64,000 nucleotides of DNA from NCBI GenBank assembly GCA_035499735.1, contig DATJYC010000033.1, positions 79,095 to 143,094 on the forward strand, written 5' to 3'. The DNA is from VBDM01 sp035499735. GTDB lineage: Bacteria > Pseudomonadota > Gammaproteobacteria > Burkholderiales > SG8-39. Positions within the stretch are counted from its first letter, which is position 1. The number at the start of each line of letters is the position of its first letter. A program made the position numbers and the translations under genes. Shown here one piece after another: positions 63,114-64,000 of this stretch. The notes under the pieces were generated by a model. That model saw only the letters and a list, made by a program, of their open reading frames with translations. It was not told where the DNA came from and ran no database searches.

Positions 63114-64000
63114 GTGGAGCACACACCCCCGCCCTTCTTCGTCCGCGGCCCCGCCCCCCTCGTCCGGCTCGCGTTCTTCGCTTCGCTCTCGCTCACGCTG
63201 CTGGTGCTGGATGCGCGCTTTGGCTACGCCGACGCGATCCGCGCCGTGCTCTCGCTCGCGGCCTATCCGATCCAGCAAGCCGCTCGCCTGCCGGTCGTGC
63301 TGGCCGAGGGCGTCGCCGGCTACTTCGCCAGCCAGTCGCAGCTGCGCGCCGAGAACGACGCGCTGCGCGCCAAGCTGCTCGCCTCCGAGCTCGACGCGCA
63401 GCGCTACGAATCCGCCGCGGCCGAGGTTGGCGCGCTGCGCGCCCTGATCGGCGCCTCCGAGCGGCTCGAGCGCAAGTCGATCCCCGCCGAGATCCTCTAC
63501 ACGGGCCGCGATCCGTACGCGCGCAAGGTGATCGTCGACCGCGGCACGCAGCACGGCGTGCGCGCGGGCAGCCCGGTCGTCGACGACATGGGGGTCGTGG
63601 GCCAGCTCACGCGGGCGAGCGCGTTCGTGTCGGAGGTCACGCTGATCACCGACAAGGGCCAGGCCGTGCCGGTGCAGGTGCTGCGCAACGGCCTGCGCGC
63701 GATCGCGTTCGGCGGCGGCGCCTCGGGGTTGCTCGAGCTGCGCTACATGGCGGCCAACGCCGACGTGCAAGGCGGCGACCGGCTCGTGACGTCCGGGATC
63801 GACGGCACCTATCCGCCCGGGCTGCCGGTGGGCTCGGTCGTGCGCGTGGAGCGCGACGCCGCCTATACCTTCGCGCGCGTGCTCGCGCAGCCGAGCGCGG
63901 GCGTCGAGCGCGGCCGCTACGTGCTGGTGCTGTCGCCGGGCGTGAAGCCGGCCGCCTATCCCGAGGCGCCGGCCGAGCGCAAGCGGCCGCGCCGCGGGCG
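63114..64000 (+). CDS. mreC: Rod-shape-determining protein MreC (partial, runs off the window)
   Basis: At least 295 residues, cut by the window edge. The start is GTG 35 bases after the mreB stop: a short N-terminus (PPPFFVRGPAPLVRLAFF), one membrane helix (ASLSLTLLVLDARFGYADAI), a coiled coil (SQSQLRAENDALRAKLLASE) and the periplasmic MreC beta domains, with TGRDPYARKVIVDRGTQHGV near residue 130, DDMGVVGQLTRASAFVSEVT and VTSGIDGTYPPGLPVGSVV near 225. MreC bridges MreB to the periplasmic elongation machinery. The tail is basic and Pro-rich where the window ends. Confidence 0.94.
   Translation, partial: MEHTPPPFFVRGPAPLVRLAFFASLSLTLLVLDARFGYADAIRAVLSLAAYPIQQAARLPVVLAEGVAGYFASQSQLRAENDALRAKLLASELDAQRYESAAAEVGALRALIGASERLERKSIPAEILYTGRDPYARKVIVDRGTQHGVRAGSPVVDDMGVVGQLTRASAFVSEVTLITDKGQAVPVQVLRNGLRAIAFGGGASGLLELRYMAANADVQGGDRLVTSGIDGTYPPGLPVGSVVRVERDAAYTFARVLAQPSAGVERGRYVLVLSPGVKPAAYPEAPAERKRPRRG

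Overview
The window is about 64 kb of very GC-rich, tightly packed chromosomal DNA, with G or C at most third codon positions. Gene content and order point to a betaproteobacterium, probably of the Burkholderiales or Rhodocyclales/Nitrosomonadales type. The clearest markers are gshB followed by PTS-IIA/HPr/EI, the run leuS-lptE-holA, proA-nadD-rsfS-rlmH-maf-rng, metX-metW, and gatCAB facing mreB-mreC. I see no phage, insertion sequence, CRISPR array, plasmid or origin functions; the window is mostly core chromosome. It contains one tRNA (Arg, anticodon CCG).

Layout. 0-2.9 kb: the end of a sulfite/nitrite reductase gene, a DUF934 gene and the siroheme methyltransferase cobA (apparently frameshifted near its end), then dsbB and a transglutaminase-like protein. 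2.9-10.7 kb: one five-gene minus-strand operon, tetR - outer-membrane lipoprotein - membrane-fusion protein - RND pump - FAD monooxygenase, led by two palindromic operator candidates. 10.7-15.9 kb: an aminotransferase with a fused DNA-binding domain and its own promoter palindrome, a DUF3750 protein, ttcA, a pteridine-reductase-like SDR and a MidA-type methyltransferase. 16-18.3 kb: a redox module of membrane cytochrome b, a Tat-exported molybdopterin enzyme, a broken small membrane protein gene and a di-haem cytochrome c. 18.2-24.6 kb: a GST, DUF2905, a membrane-anchored C13 (caspase-fold) peptidase, cca, an NDUFA9-like protein and a soluble lytic transglycosylase.

24.7-42.3 kb: housekeeping genes (5-formyl-THF cycloligase, ilvA, uvrD, a FecR/SPOR protein, leuS, lptE, holA, glnE, proA, nadD, rsfS, rlmH, maf, rng). 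42.3-49.1 kb: a streptogramin-lyase-like propeller, tRNA-Arg, a LOG protein, a di-haem cytochrome c5, a VOC protein, gshB and a phosphotransfer chain without any visible sugar permease. 49.1-52.6 kb: metXW under a SAM-II riboswitch with its own terminator, then a phytoene-desaturase-like oxidoreductase. 52.7-58.8 kb: a two-domain VOC protein, a ThDP enzyme, an AmpG-like transporter, xthA, pyrE and a DUF4124 protein. 58.7-64 kb: gatBAC divergent from mreB and the start of mreC.

The points most worth following are: (1) the HTH-aminotransferase fusion with a perfect palindrome in its own promoter, a candidate self-regulating enzyme; (2) a SAM-II aptamer whose conserved GCTAAA element can pair with the terminator arm; (3) a recurring -10-like hexamer 5-10 bases before start codons, suggesting many leaderless mRNAs; (4) low-GC mosaic segments inside leuS and gatB; and (5) two probable single-base frameshifts. 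All assignments come from reading the sequence and recalling family features; no database search was run.
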